Both the position numbers and the translations under genes were made by a program. Positions 14,617 to 22,265 of a DNA stretch of 25,903 nt are shown here, in pieces. Positions within the stretch are counted from its first letter, which is position 1. Each line of letters begins with the position of its first letter. Below the pieces are notes generated by a model that was given only the letters and a program-made list of their open reading frames with translations, was not told the DNA's origin and ran no database searches. The DNA is from an uncultured Collinsella sp. (GTDB lineage: Bacteria > Actinomycetota > Coriobacteriia > Coriobacteriales > Coriobacteriaceae). The stretch covers positions 1-25,903 of the forward strand of contig URBB01000014.1 of NCBI GenBank assembly GCA_900545835.1, given 5' to 3'.

Positions 14617-15267
14617 ATGATCAAGGCTGTTATTTTTGACATGGATGGAACGCTGGTCGATACCGAGCGTTTGGGGATTAAGGCCTGGAAGGCAGGCGCC
14701 GCTGAGCTGGGGCTCGCGATTGATGAAGCGCTGATCCATCAGTTTATCGGCCGCACGCTGCCCGATGTTATGGACATCCTCGATAAGCATTATGGCAGCC
14801 ATGAAACCACCGAGGCGATCTATCGTCGCCACAAGGAGATTCGCGACGAGATGGTCAAGACCGAACTGGAACTTAAGGCCGGTGCCGCCGAGTGCCTAGA
14901 CGAGCTGCTGGCTGCGGGCTATCACGTGGGTCTAGCGACGTCGTCGCGCCTCGTTACGGCCGAGCGCAACCTTAAGATGGTCGGTCTTTTTGACAAGTTT
15001 GAAACGGTAACGTGTGGCGAGGACGTCGTGCACGGCAAGCCCGACCCCGAGATGTATCTGCTCGCCTGCGAGCGCGCGGGCTTTGCTCCCGAGGAATGTG
15101 CCGTGGTCGAGGATTCGCGCAACGGCTGCGTCTCGGGCATCACGGCCGGATGCCATGTCTTCGCCGTCCCCGATATCGTGCCGCTGCCGCAGGACGTGGT
15201 GGATGGCTGCGAGGCCGTGCTCGATACGTTGTTCGACCTGGCGGCGGCAATCAAGGCTGTGCGCTAG
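14617..15267 (+). CDS. HAD-superfamily phosphatase/phosphomutase (beta-phosphoglucomutase-like)
   Basis: A 216-aa HAD hydrolase. Motif I is FDMDGTLVDTE with Asp8 (nucleophile) and Asp10; motif II is the Ser in LATSSRL; motif III is the Lys in HGKPDPEMYL; motif IV is VVEDSRNG. A helical cap between motifs I and II (about residues 17-80) marks subfamily IA, which includes beta-phosphoglucomutase and small sugar-phosphate phosphatases. The substrate cannot be fixed from sequence. The start ATG 14617 follows GGTGAGGGG; an in-frame ATG at 14536 would lack the usual FDMDG-near-start layout. It appears monocistronic, divergent from larE and ending in a long inverted-repeat terminator. Confidence 0.88.
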   Translation: MIKAVIFDMDGTLVDTERLGIKAWKAGAAELGLAIDEALIHQFIGRTLPDVMDILDKHYGSHETTEAIYRRHKEIRDEMVKTELELKAGAAECLDELLAAGYHVGLATSSRLVTAERNLKMVGLFDKFETVTCGEDVVHGKPDPEMYLLACERAGFAPEECAVVEDSRNGCVSGITAGCHVFAVPDIVPLPQDVVDGCEAVLDTLFDLAAAIKAVR

Positions 15268-15305
15268 AAAATTGCGGCGTTGAAACGAGCGATTGCTCAC
15301 GTTTG

Positions 15306-15355
15306 CGCTCAAGCAAAAGGGGCCCGGCAATGGTCGGGCCCCTTTTGCTTGAGCG
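15306..15355. terminator. 21-bp perfect inverted-repeat terminator between convergent genes
   Basis: The arms 15306-15326 and 15335-15355 are perfectly complementary over 21 bp with an 8-nt loop. Each strand contains a GGGGCCCG stem followed by CCCCTTTTGC, so it can terminate the HAD gene (+) and the LacI gene (-) alike. Confidence 0.85.
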
Positions 15356-15380
15356 GCGACTTAGCATACTTACGGGCGTG

Positions 15381-16493
15381 CTATAGATACGCACCGAGGT
15401 TGATGGCCGTGGCGTCGGTCTGGCTGCTTGCCTGGGTGCTGGCGCGTTCCAGCAGGAACGGCCGCACGAGTTCTTGGCGGTTGATGTCCTCGATGGCCGT
15501 GACCGCGGTGACGGTGCGCGCGGCAGAGCTGACGTGGATATGCTTGGTCTTTGTCGGGACCTTGTTCTCGATTTGCTCCATGAGCAATTGAACGCCCTTG
15601 CGGCCAATCTCGTAGCCCGGGGGCGCTACCGTAGTGAGCGGGACCGATCCGCTCCAAGCGAGTGGGTTGCCATCGCAGCCTGCTACGCGTACTTGCCCGG
15701 GGACAGAGATGCCCTTGTCGACCAGTGCCGAAACGACACCCGAGGCCAACACGTCGGTCAGGCCGACGACAAAATCGGGGCGTTCGTCGGCAGGGCGCCC
15801 GGCAATCTGAGCACCAATACTGTAGCCGTCGGCTGCGGTATTCCACTCTCCGGCGTCAATGACTTCAATTTTGATATCGGGATGCAGGGCGAGAGCCTTG
15901 TGAATGCCAAGTACGCGCAGGGTGAGCTGCATGAATGCCGCTCTGCCCACAACGGTGATATGGTGCGCGCCGCGGGCGATAGCAAGTTCGGCAATGATGC
16001 GACCCTGGGCCTCGTTGTCGGCCGCTACGTAGTAGCCGGGCTCGGAGCAATGGATGTCCAGATGGACGATCGGCACGGGCATCTTGGTCATGGCGGGGTG
16101 CCAGTCGGGGGATGCCATGGGCTGAACCATGACGCCGGACATCTGGGTGCCCATAAAGTAGCGCAGGTAATGGTCCTCGAGAATATCGTCGTTATCGGCG
16201 TTGGCGATGAGCAAGTCGTAGCCGTGCTTGCGGGCCTCGTTGTGGGCGCCGCTGGCGATTTGGAGCGAAAAGCCGTGATCGAGACGGGGGAGCACCAGGC
16301 CAAAGGACTTGGTGGCGCCGCCTGCGAGCTGACGGGCGCTTTGGTTGGGCAGGTAGCCAAGGCGATTGATGGTCTCGTTGATGAGCTTGAGGGTCTCGGA
16401 GCGCAGCTTTTCGGGGTGGTTGAGCGCGTTGGAAACCGTGCCCAACGAAACCCCGGCCTCGCGCGCGACGTCGCTGATTTTTACCTTTGCCAT
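15381..16493 (-). CDS. LacI-family transcriptional regulator
   Basis: A 370-aa repressor-type protein. The N-terminal HTH is VKISDVAREAGVSLGTVSNALN (4-25), followed by the hinge YLPNQSARQLAGG and a sugar-binding-like sensor domain (FGLVLPRLDHGFSLQIASGAHNEA; DFVVGLTDVLASGVVSAL; VRVAGCDGNPLAWSGSVPLTTV). The C-terminus runs about 30 residues beyond the usual end and is Gln/Thr/Ser-rich, with no known function. The start is ATG 16493 with AAAGGGG upstream. It is divergent from glmS across a 312-bp gap that holds repeat copy 2, so autoregulation or control of glmS is possible, but no sugar operon adjoins it and its target is unknown. The terminator is the shared 15306-15355 hairpin. Confidence 0.9.
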   Translation of the reverse strand: MAKVKISDVAREAGVSLGTVSNALNHPEKLRSETLKLINETINRLGYLPNQSARQLAGGATKSFGLVLPRLDHGFSLQIASGAHNEARKHGYDLLIANADNDDILEDHYLRYFMGTQMSGVMVQPMASPDWHPAMTKMPVPIVHLDIHCSEPGYYVAADNEAQGRIIAELAIARGAHHITVVGRAAFMQLTLRVLGIHKALALHPDIKIEVIDAGEWNTAADGYSIGAQIAGRPADERPDFVVGLTDVLASGVVSALVDKGISVPGQVRVAGCDGNPLAWSGSVPLTTVAPPGYEIGRKGVQLLMEQIENKVPTKTKHIHVSSAARTVTAVTAIEDINRQELVRPFLLERASTQASSQTDATAINLGAYL

Positions 16494-16542
16494 AGCGGCC
16501 CCTTTGATGCGTTTCAAGTACAAGCCAGATTGTAGCATCCCA

Positions 16543-16593
16543 AACCTTCTAAAAAGGGACAGGTTTATTTTGGCAGGTTTTATCTGGGGAAAC
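16543..16593 (-). repeat. Dispersed palindromic repeat, copy 2 (inverted)
   Basis: On the - strand it reads GTTTCCCCAGATAAAACC, as in copy 1, and continues through AACCTGTCCC to a diverged right arm AGAAGGTT. The arms carry two mismatches. This copy lies between two divergent promoters (lacI at 16493, glmS at 16806), a place where a simple terminator would not be expected. Confidence 0.85.
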
Positions 16594-16805
16594 GCTGTTG
16601 CCAGCGCGACCACCACGAGGGGGGCAGGTACCTTTGTGGTGGTTTGGACCGGCTGGACGTGTGTGCATCGGGTGGTATCTAAGTTGAGATACCACTTCTG
16701 GTATATCAGCTTGCGTTTGCGTGAGTACAATACTCGAACGTTATACGTCTCAGCGCCCCCTGTGCGTGGACGTCTTGCAGTCACGCGAACGAAGGGATTT
16801 ATCCT
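16594..16805 (+). promoter_or_regulatory. glmS upstream region with hairpin and dyad elements
   Basis: ACCACCAC and GTGGTGGT form an imperfectly spaced inverted repeat (about 16609-16643). A stronger hairpin GTGGTATCT/AGATACCAC (16672-16680, 16687-16695, 6-nt loop) follows. Just after it, CTGGTATATCAG (16698-16709) resembles the TGGTATA-type half-sites of GntR/NagR-family operators for amino-sugar genes. A -10-like TACAAT lies at 16726-16731. No glmS ribozyme core is recognisable. The operator reading is inference. Confidence 0.4.
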
Positions 16806-18653
16806 ATGTGCGGAATCGTCGGCTACACCGGCTCTGATATTGCAAAGAACATCCTGGTCACGGGCCTCAAGCGTATGGAGTATCGCGGCTATGACTCCTC
16901 GGGCGTCGCGCTCGAGGTGGGCGAGGGCGCCGCGGCGCAACTCGATGTCATCCGCCGCGTGGGCAAGGTCGCGGGTCTGGAGAGCGAGCTTTCCAATATC
17001 GACAGCGACGCTACCTGCGGTATCGGCCACACCCGTTGGGCCACTCACGGCAAGCCCTCCGTTGTTAACGCTCACCCCCACACCAGCTGCGACGGTCGTA
17101 TCGCCATCGTCCACAACGGCATCATCGAGAACTTCGCCGAGCTGCGCGAAGAGCTGGAGGGCCGCGGCCACCACTTTAAGAGCGAGACCGATACCGAGGT
17201 CTTCGCGCATCTGATCGAAGAGGCTTATGCCGAGACGCACGACCTGATGGCCTCCGTGCGCGAGGCTTGCACCCACGTGGTCGGTGCCTATGGTCTGGCC
17301 GCCGTGTGCGCTGACGAGCCCGGCGTGATCGCCGTGGCCCGCAAGGATTCCCCGATCGTGGTCGGCGCGGGCGAGACCGGCGCCTATGTCGCCTCCGATG
17401 TCATCGCGCTCATCGACGCCACCCGCGATGTCGTGGTGCTCGAGGACGGTCAGTTTGCCAAGCTTACGCCCGCAGGCGTCGAGTACACCGACGAGGCTGG
17501 CAACGTTATCGAGCCCAAGGTCACCCACATCGACTGGGACCTGGACATGGCAGAAAAGGGCGGTTATCCCGACTTTATGCTCAAGGAAATCCACGAGCAG
17601 CCGCGCGTCGTGCGCGACACGCTGGTTGGTCGCATGACGCCGGCCGGCGAGCTCGACATCGACGAGCTGGGCCTTTCGCTCGAGGAGCTCAACGACATCG
17701 ACCGCGTCTACGTGATCGCTTGCGGCACCAGCTATCACGCTGGCCTCATTGCCAAGAATCTCATTGAGGGCTGGGCTCGCATCCCCACCGAGGTGGAGGC
17801 GGCCAGCGAGTTCCGTTATCGCAACCCCATCATTACGCCGACGACGCTTGTCGTTGCCGTGTCCCAGTCGGGCGAGACGGCCGATACCCTTGCCGCCATT
17901 CGCGACGCGCGCATCAAGGGTGCCAAGGTCTTCGGCATCACCAACGTGGTGGGCAGCCCCGTGGCGCGTGAGAGCGACGGCGTCATCTACACCAAGGCCA
18001 ACAAGGAGATCGCGGTCGCCTCGACCAAGAGTTTCATCGGCCAGGTCGTGAGCCTTACGCTTTTGGCCCTGCTGCTGGCGCAGGTCAAGTACCGCTTGAC
18101 CACCAAGCAGGCGCGCATGCTGTTCCGCGAGCTTTCCGATACGGCCGAGCAGATCCAGTGGATTTTGGATACCCAAACCGAGGCCGTGCATGAGGCCGCC
18201 CTGCTGTGCAAGGACGCGCAGTCGGCGCTGTTCGTGGGCCGTGGCATGGGTGCCGCTATTTCCTACGAGGGTGCGCTCAAGCTCAAGGAAGTCAGCTACC
18301 TGCACGCCGAGGCATATGCCGCCGGTGAGATGAAGCATGGCCCCATTGCCCTGATCGACCCGGGCTTCCCTGTCATCGCTGTGGCCACCAAGAGTGCCAC
18401 CTACGACAAGACCGTGTCGAACCTTATGGAGTGCAAGGCGCGCGACGCCAAGGTCATCGTCGTTGCCACCGAGGGCGACGAGGAGATCAACAAGATTGCC
18501 GACTGCATCATCCGCGTGCCAGCAGTCCGCGACGTGTTCAGCCCCATCACGGCGAGCGTTCCTCTGCAGCTGCTCGCACGCGAGGTCGCCATCCTGCGCG
18601 GCTGCGACGTCGACCAGCCCCGAAACCTCGCCAAGAGCGTCACGGTAGAGTAG
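16806..18653 (+). CDS. glmS: Glutamine-fructose-6-phosphate aminotransferase (isomerizing)
   Basis: Makes glucosamine-6-phosphate from fructose-6-phosphate and glutamine, the first step toward UDP-GlcNAc for peptidoglycan. The 615-aa product has the N-terminal glutaminase with the processed Cys2 (MCGIVGY), RWATHG and HNGIIEN motifs, then two SIS sugar-isomerase domains (IACGTSYHAGL; SQSGETADTLAAI; SYLHAEAYAAGEMKHGPIAL), and the typical end DQPRNLAKSVTVE. The start ATG 16806 follows GAAGGGA and leaves Cys as residue 2, as needed for catalysis. Monocistronic, with a strong terminator at 18677. Length is typical and all catalytic motifs are intact. Confidence 0.97.
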   Translation: MCGIVGYTGSDIAKNILVTGLKRMEYRGYDSSGVALEVGEGAAAQLDVIRRVGKVAGLESELSNIDSDATCGIGHTRWATHGKPSVVNAHPHTSCDGRIAIVHNGIIENFAELREELEGRGHHFKSETDTEVFAHLIEEAYAETHDLMASVREACTHVVGAYGLAAVCADEPGVIAVARKDSPIVVGAGETGAYVASDVIALIDATRDVVVLEDGQFAKLTPAGVEYTDEAGNVIEPKVTHIDWDLDMAEKGGYPDFMLKEIHEQPRVVRDTLVGRMTPAGELDIDELGLSLEELNDIDRVYVIACGTSYHAGLIAKNLIEGWARIPTEVEAASEFRYRNPIITPTTLVVAVSQSGETADTLAAIRDARIKGAKVFGITNVVGSPVARESDGVIYTKANKEIAVASTKSFIGQVVSLTLLALLLAQVKYRLTTKQARMLFRELSDTAEQIQWILDTQTEAVHEAALLCKDAQSALFVGRGMGAAISYEGALKLKEVSYLHAEAYAAGEMKHGPIALIDPGFPVIAVATKSATYDKTVSNLMECKARDAKVIVVATEGDEEINKIADCIIRVPAVRDVFSPITASVPLQLLAREVAILRGCDVDQPRNLAKSVTVE

Positions 18654-18676
18654 TTGGTTCCGCCGTTCTAGCGACT

Positions 18677-18716
18677 AAGGCCCGGCTCCGCATCAAAGAC
18701 GGAGCCGGGCCTTGTT
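18677..18716 (+). terminator. Terminator of glmS
   Basis: AAGGCCCGGCTCCG (18677-18690) and CGGAGCCGGGCCTT (18700-18713) form a perfect 14-bp stem with a 9-nt loop, followed by GTTGC (a poor T tract). Confidence 0.85.
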
Positions 18717-18723
18717 GCATTTG

Positions 18724-18769
18724 CCCAGATAAAACCTGCCAAAATGAACCTGTCCCTTTTTGGCAGGTT
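18724..18769 (+). repeat. Dispersed palindromic repeat, copy 3 (overlaps the gntR stop)
   Basis: Begins CCCAGATAAAACC. The arms AACCTGCCAAAA (18733-18744) and TTTTGGCAGGTT (18758-18769) pair perfectly over 12 bp with the loop TGAACCTGTCCCT. The last two bases are part of the TAA stop of the minus-strand GntR gene, so the element abuts and probably terminates that gene (stem then TTTTATC on the - strand). Confidence 0.88.
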
Positions 18770-19499
18770 AGCGGAGCTTGCTGGTCTCGAAGTACTCGGG
18801 GAACTGGTCCAGAACCTCGGTCTGGTTGCGGAACATCATGTGCAGGTGCTTGCTGACCAAAAAGCTCGCTTCGATGGGGTCCCGACCGGCGATAGCGCGG
18901 CGAATCTGCTTGTGCTCGTTCACGATGTCCTGATTGTCGAGAACCTGCGTGGCGGCGCGCAGCCAGCGGAAGCGCTCCAGGTCGGCATTGGTCTCTTCGA
19001 GCCACGACCACACGGTGCTGCGACATGCGATGCTAAAAATCATGTGATGCATGAGGTTGTCGCTCAAAAAGAAGCCGATGCGATCCTCCTCGGCCATGGC
19101 CTTTTCCTGCAGCACGATGGCGCGGTCGAGCTGCTCGATGCCGGCCGACGTGGCGCGCGCACAGCACTCCACAATCACCTGCTTTTCCAGATGCTCGCGG
19201 ATGTAACAGGCACTCTCGGCAAGGGTGAGGTTGATGGGTGAGACGTAGGTGCCGCTCTGGGGCACGGTGCGCACCAGGCCTTCCTGCGCCAAGCGAACCA
19301 AAGCCTCGCGCACGGGCGTGCGACCCATATCTAGGTCGTCGCAAAGCTGCTTGACGCCCAGCTTTTCGCCCGGCTTGTAGTCCAGGTAGACGATTTTGCG
19401 TCGAATGGTGTGATAGGACTGGTCCTGTAGGCTCGTTTCCTGCTCGCCGACGTGCATCGATTCTTCCATAGCGCCTCGCAACTGTTCTATCAAACTCAT
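18768..19499 (-). CDS. GntR-family regulator with FCD domain
   Basis: A 243-aa regulator. The winged HTH is residues 27-90 (SYHTIRRKIVYLDYKPGEKLGVKQLCDDLDMGRTPVREALVRLAQEGLVRTVPQSGTYV, described here in parts), and the C-terminal FCD helical domain shows a metal-type HH/H pattern (NLMHHMIF, SKHLHMMF). FCD regulators usually sense carboxylic acids or similar small ligands. The first ATG (19499) has no clear ribosome-binding site; ATG 19469 has GAGG 4 nt upstream and is a good alternative that still includes the HTH. It lies divergent from the YeiH-family transporter gene at 19663 with a 163-bp gap, so it probably controls that transporter. Its stop overlaps the repeat element at 18724-18769. 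Confidence 0.87.
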   Translation of the reverse strand: MSLIEQLRGAMEESMHVGEQETSLQDQSYHTIRRKIVYLDYKPGEKLGVKQLCDDLDMGRTPVREALVRLAQEGLVRTVPQSGTYVSPINLTLAESACYIREHLEKQVIVECCARATSAGIEQLDRAIVLQEKAMAEEDRIGFFLSDNLMHHMIFSIACRSTVWSWLEETNADLERFRWLRAATQVLDNQDIVNEHKQIRRAIAGRDPIEASFLVSKHLHMMFRNQTEVLDQFPEYFETSKLR

Positions 19500-19662
19500 A
19501 TGTCAGTTGTTAATTATGCCGCGAATCAGCTCTCCGCGGTGGGTAATTCGGCTGTTGCCTGAGAACTATTGCGGCATCTTAGTCTGTGTTTGCGCAAGGC
19601 TGCGCTCAATGTTGCCGTATCATAAGCCGTCGCAAACGTGAAATAGAAAGAAGGAATCCCAT

Positions 19663-20697
19663 ATGCAACTGGCAAACATCGTACGCGAGCGCTGGAAAGG
19701 CGTCTTGTTCTGCCTGATCATCGCCATTCCCGCGACGTTGCTCGGCAAACAAATTGAGGTGGTCGGCGGTCCGGTATTTGCCATCCTCTTTGGCATGGCC
19801 CTGGCGCTCGTCTTTCCCAAGAATCGTCGCGAACAGCTCACCGCCGGCGTTACCTATACGTCCAAAAAAGTCTTGCAGTACGCGGTTATCCTGCTTGGCT
19901 TTGGCATGAACCTCTCCCAGATTCTGTCCAAGGGCGCCCAGTCGCTACCGATTATCGTGGCAACGATCTCGACCTCGCTTGTCATCGCCTTTGTGCTCTG
20001 CCGCGTTATGAACGTGCCGGGCAAGATCGCGACGCTTGTAGGTGTGGGTTCGTCGATTTGCGGCGGTTCGGCCATTGCTGCGACCGCACCCGTCATCGAT
20101 GCCGACGATCGCGAGATTGCCCAGGCCATTTCGGTCATCTTCCTGTTTAACGTTATCGCGGCGCTCGTGTTTCCAACGCTCGGCGGTATGCTCGGGCTGA
20201 CCAACGAGGGCTTTGGCCTGTTTGCCGGCACCGCCATCAACGACACCTCGTCCGTAACGGCTGCGGCGAGCGCCTGGGACAGCATGCATCCCGGCGCCAA
20301 TGTGCTCGAGAGCGCCACGGTGGTCAAGCTCACCAGGACGCTGGCCATTATTCCCATCACGTTGGTCCTCGCATGCTGGCAGATGCATCTGGCGCGCAAG
20401 GCCGGCGGTGACGCCAAAAGCACGTTCTCCCTTAAACGCGCGTTTCCCATGTTTGTGCTGTTTTTTGTGCTGGCGAGCGTGATCACTACGGTGCTTCAGC
20501 TTCCTGCATCCATTACGGCGCCCATCAAGGAGCTGTCGAAGTTCTTTATTGTGATGGCCATGGCGGCTATTGGTTATAATACCGATATCGTCGAGCTGGT
20601 CAAAAAGGGCGGCAAGCCCATCGCGCTGGGCTTTTGCTGCTGGATTGGCATTGCGTGCATGAGTTTGGGAATGCAACACGTACTGGGAATCTGGTAG
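19663..20697 (+). CDS. YeiH-family (UPF0324) membrane transporter, putative sulfate/organosulfonate exporter
   Basis: A 344-aa polytopic membrane protein with about ten hydrophobic segments. The family signature GVGSSICGGSAIAATAPVI (roughly residues 126-145) and AGTAINDTSSVTAAA (mid-protein) are intact. The family is often annotated as sulfate exporter; in most species the substrate is not proven. The start ATG 19663 follows AAGAAGGAA at ideal spacing. It is divergent from a GntR/FCD regulator, the likely controller. No terminator with a T run is apparent; the next 265 bp are full of inverted repeats instead. It appears to be a single-gene transcript. Confidence 0.9.
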   Translation: MQLANIVRERWKGVLFCLIIAIPATLLGKQIEVVGGPVFAILFGMALALVFPKNRREQLTAGVTYTSKKVLQYAVILLGFGMNLSQILSKGAQSLPIIVATISTSLVIAFVLCRVMNVPGKIATLVGVGSSICGGSAIAATAPVIDADDREIAQAISVIFLFNVIAALVFPTLGGMLGLTNEGFGLFAGTAINDTSSVTAAASAWDSMHPGANVLESATVVKLTRTLAIIPITLVLACWQMHLARKAGGDAKSTFSLKRAFPMFVLFFVLASVITTVLQLPASITAPIKELSKFFIVMAMAAIGYNTDIVELVKKGGKPIALGFCCWIGIACMSLGMQHVLGIW

Positions 20698-20727
20698 AGA
20701 AGTAGCTTATTTGCGTGCTGCGTGCTG

Positions 20728-20881
20728 GTGAGCGCATTCTCACGGTGGAGCGATAGGAGCTCTTGCGGGTATGGCTTGTCCGCAGGTTTATAAGTCCCGA
20801 AGAGCTCTTATCGCCCCGCCAGGATGGCGATGCGGGGCAACACCTATACTCGCAGGACGGCGCTTTCTGCCCTATAGTGTT
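20728..20881 (+). other. Block of stacked inverted repeats upstream of the NtrC-like gene
   Basis: Four structures follow one another. (a) GTGAG/CTCAC (20728-20732, 20739-20743). (b) CGATAGGAGCTCTT (20751-20764) with AAGAGCTCTTATCG (20800-20813), a 14-bp stem with one G-U pair, continued by CGGG/CCCG. (c) GCCCCGC/GCGGGGC (20813-20819, 20832-20838). (d) AACAC-C-TATA (20839-20848) with TATAGTGTT (20873-20881), one bulge. None has a terminator T tract. They may form a structured leader or tandem protein-binding sites; no known riboswitch class was recognised. Confidence 0.55.
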
Positions 20882-20963
20882 TGGTGAGCAATATCGTTCA
20901 ATTTTGAACCACTTGGTCGTGCGACCGTCAGCGGTTGCACGTCGCTGCGGACAGGGGCAAATC

Positions 20964-22181
20964 ATGGATAGCGATGCCAAGCTGAACATCTTGACTGGGG
21001 CCCTGGCTGCTGCCGGGGCCTCGGCATTGGCAATCGATGCGCGTGGGGACGTCGCGATCTCGACCATGAATGACGCGGCGCTTGAGCGGGATGTGGCGGC
21101 TTTTGTTGCCGAACGCCTCGACCGTATAGGAGACGGTGCGCGCCTTGTTATGGGGCGTGCGGGTACGCGCCTGAGCCTGACCGTTCGCCCCACCGACAAA
21201 GAGGGCGGGGGCCTTTGGGTCGTCGTGGTCCGCGAGGTGCGCGGCGCCGCGGCGCATGCGGGCATCGAGTGGCTCAACGCCGACGAAGTTGAGGCCCGCT
21301 ACGAATCGAGTGCGTACGGCATCGTTGAGGGGGCGGCCTCGGTGGCTGCGCCGGTTGCCGAGAGCTATGCGCGCGGCGTGCCCCTTATGCTCGAGGGCGA
21401 GCTTGGCGCTGGTCAGGTCGAGATTGCCAAGCGCCTCTATCTGGCTGGCCCTTTTGTCGATCAACCCTTTGTTTCCGTCGCGCTCGATGAACTCACCGAT
21501 CGCGGTTGGCGCCATGTGCTCAAAAGCTCCGAATCGCCGCTGTTCCAAACGGGGCTGACACTTTGCATTGAGGGCTGGAATGCGGTTGGCCCCCAGCGCC
21601 TCCGCGAGCTCGTTTCCACGATGGCCGACACCGCGTTGGCGACGCGCTGCCATGTGGTGCTGACGGCGAATGACATGCCGGGCGGCAGCGAAAGTGATCA
21701 AGCCGCCTTTGTGACCGAGCGCTTCGCCTGTGCGGTGAGCGTGGCGCCGGCAATCGCCGAGCAGGGAGCCGCGTCGACGAAGGTCGCGCGCTATTTGGAA
21801 TATCTCGCTGATGCATTTGGGACGGCAGCGCCCACGCTGTCTGCCACGGCGACGAAGACGCTCGATGCTTACCGCTGGCCGCGCAATTATCTGCAGCTCC
21901 GCGAGGTCTCGGAACGACTGTATATATTGGTGGGGGCGGGCACGGTGGACCGCGCTGTGGCGGAAGAAGTGCTCGCCCAAGAGGACGTGATTAAGACCGC
22001 AACCTTTGGCGCCCCGACGCTCGAAAGTGACCTGTATATCCTGCGACCACTGGCCGATTCCGAGCGAGATATCGCGCATCTGGTTGTAGATCATCTCCAC
22101 GGCAACCGGACTCGTGCGGCAGAGGTGCTGGGTATAAGCCGTACAACGCTATGGCGCTTGCTGAAGGACGATGACCGTTGA
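20964..22181 (+). CDS. NtrC-like Fis-family regulator with a degenerate AAA+ domain
   Basis: A 405-aa protein with the outline of a sigma-54 activator but without its engine. Residues 1-100 are a small sensor-like region with no clear family. The AAA+ remnant follows: Walker A reads GELGAGQV (145-152), with Gln151 in place of the essential Lys; Walker B reads CIEG (201-204) instead of LDE; and the segment that should carry the GAFTGA sigma-54 loop is deleted (the protein passes from ALDEL to GLTLCIEG). The region YRWPRNYLQLREVSERLYIL (303-322) still matches the WPGNVREL block, and a Fis-type HTH ends the protein (NRTRAAEVLGISRTTLWRLLK, 381-401, here given for position only). It cannot hydrolyse ATP in the usual way, so a DNA-binding role independent of sigma-54 is inferred. 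The start ATG 20964 follows AGGGG; an in-frame TTG/GTG-type extension to 20763 runs through the repeat block and is rejected. Confidence 0.8.
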   Translation: MDSDAKLNILTGALAAAGASALAIDARGDVAISTMNDAALERDVAAFVAERLDRIGDGARLVMGRAGTRLSLTVRPTDKEGGGLWVVVVREVRGAAAHAGIEWLNADEVEARYESSAYGIVEGAASVAAPVAESYARGVPLMLEGELGAGQVEIAKRLYLAGPFVDQPFVSVALDELTDRGWRHVLKSSESPLFQTGLTLCIEGWNAVGPQRLRELVSTMADTALATRCHVVLTANDMPGGSESDQAAFVTERFACAVSVAPAIAEQGAASTKVARYLEYLADAFGTAAPTLSATATKTLDAYRWPRNYLQLREVSERLYILVGAGTVDRAVAEEVLAQEDVIKTATFGAPTLESDLYILRPLADSERDIAHLVVDHLHGNRTRAAEVLGISRTTLWRLLKDDDR

Positions 22182-22265
22182 GCGAGGCGCCCGTGACCGC
22201 GCGCGACGCGTGTGCTACAGTCCAAAGCGTTATTGTTTCGATTTGGTTACGGCGTGCGAGGGCAT

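Noticed and set aside
16594..16805. glmS ribozyme
   Set aside because: No recognisable catalytic core or cleavage-site context; the hairpins fit simple operator or UTR structures better.
16494..18338. Long - strand extension of the second LacI frame across glmS
   Set aside because: The real LacI start is ATG 16493 with a ribosome-binding site. The extension is antisense to glmS and carries no domain.
13505..18769. CRISPR array
   Set aside because: Three copies only, kilobases apart, in both orientations and with no regular spacers.
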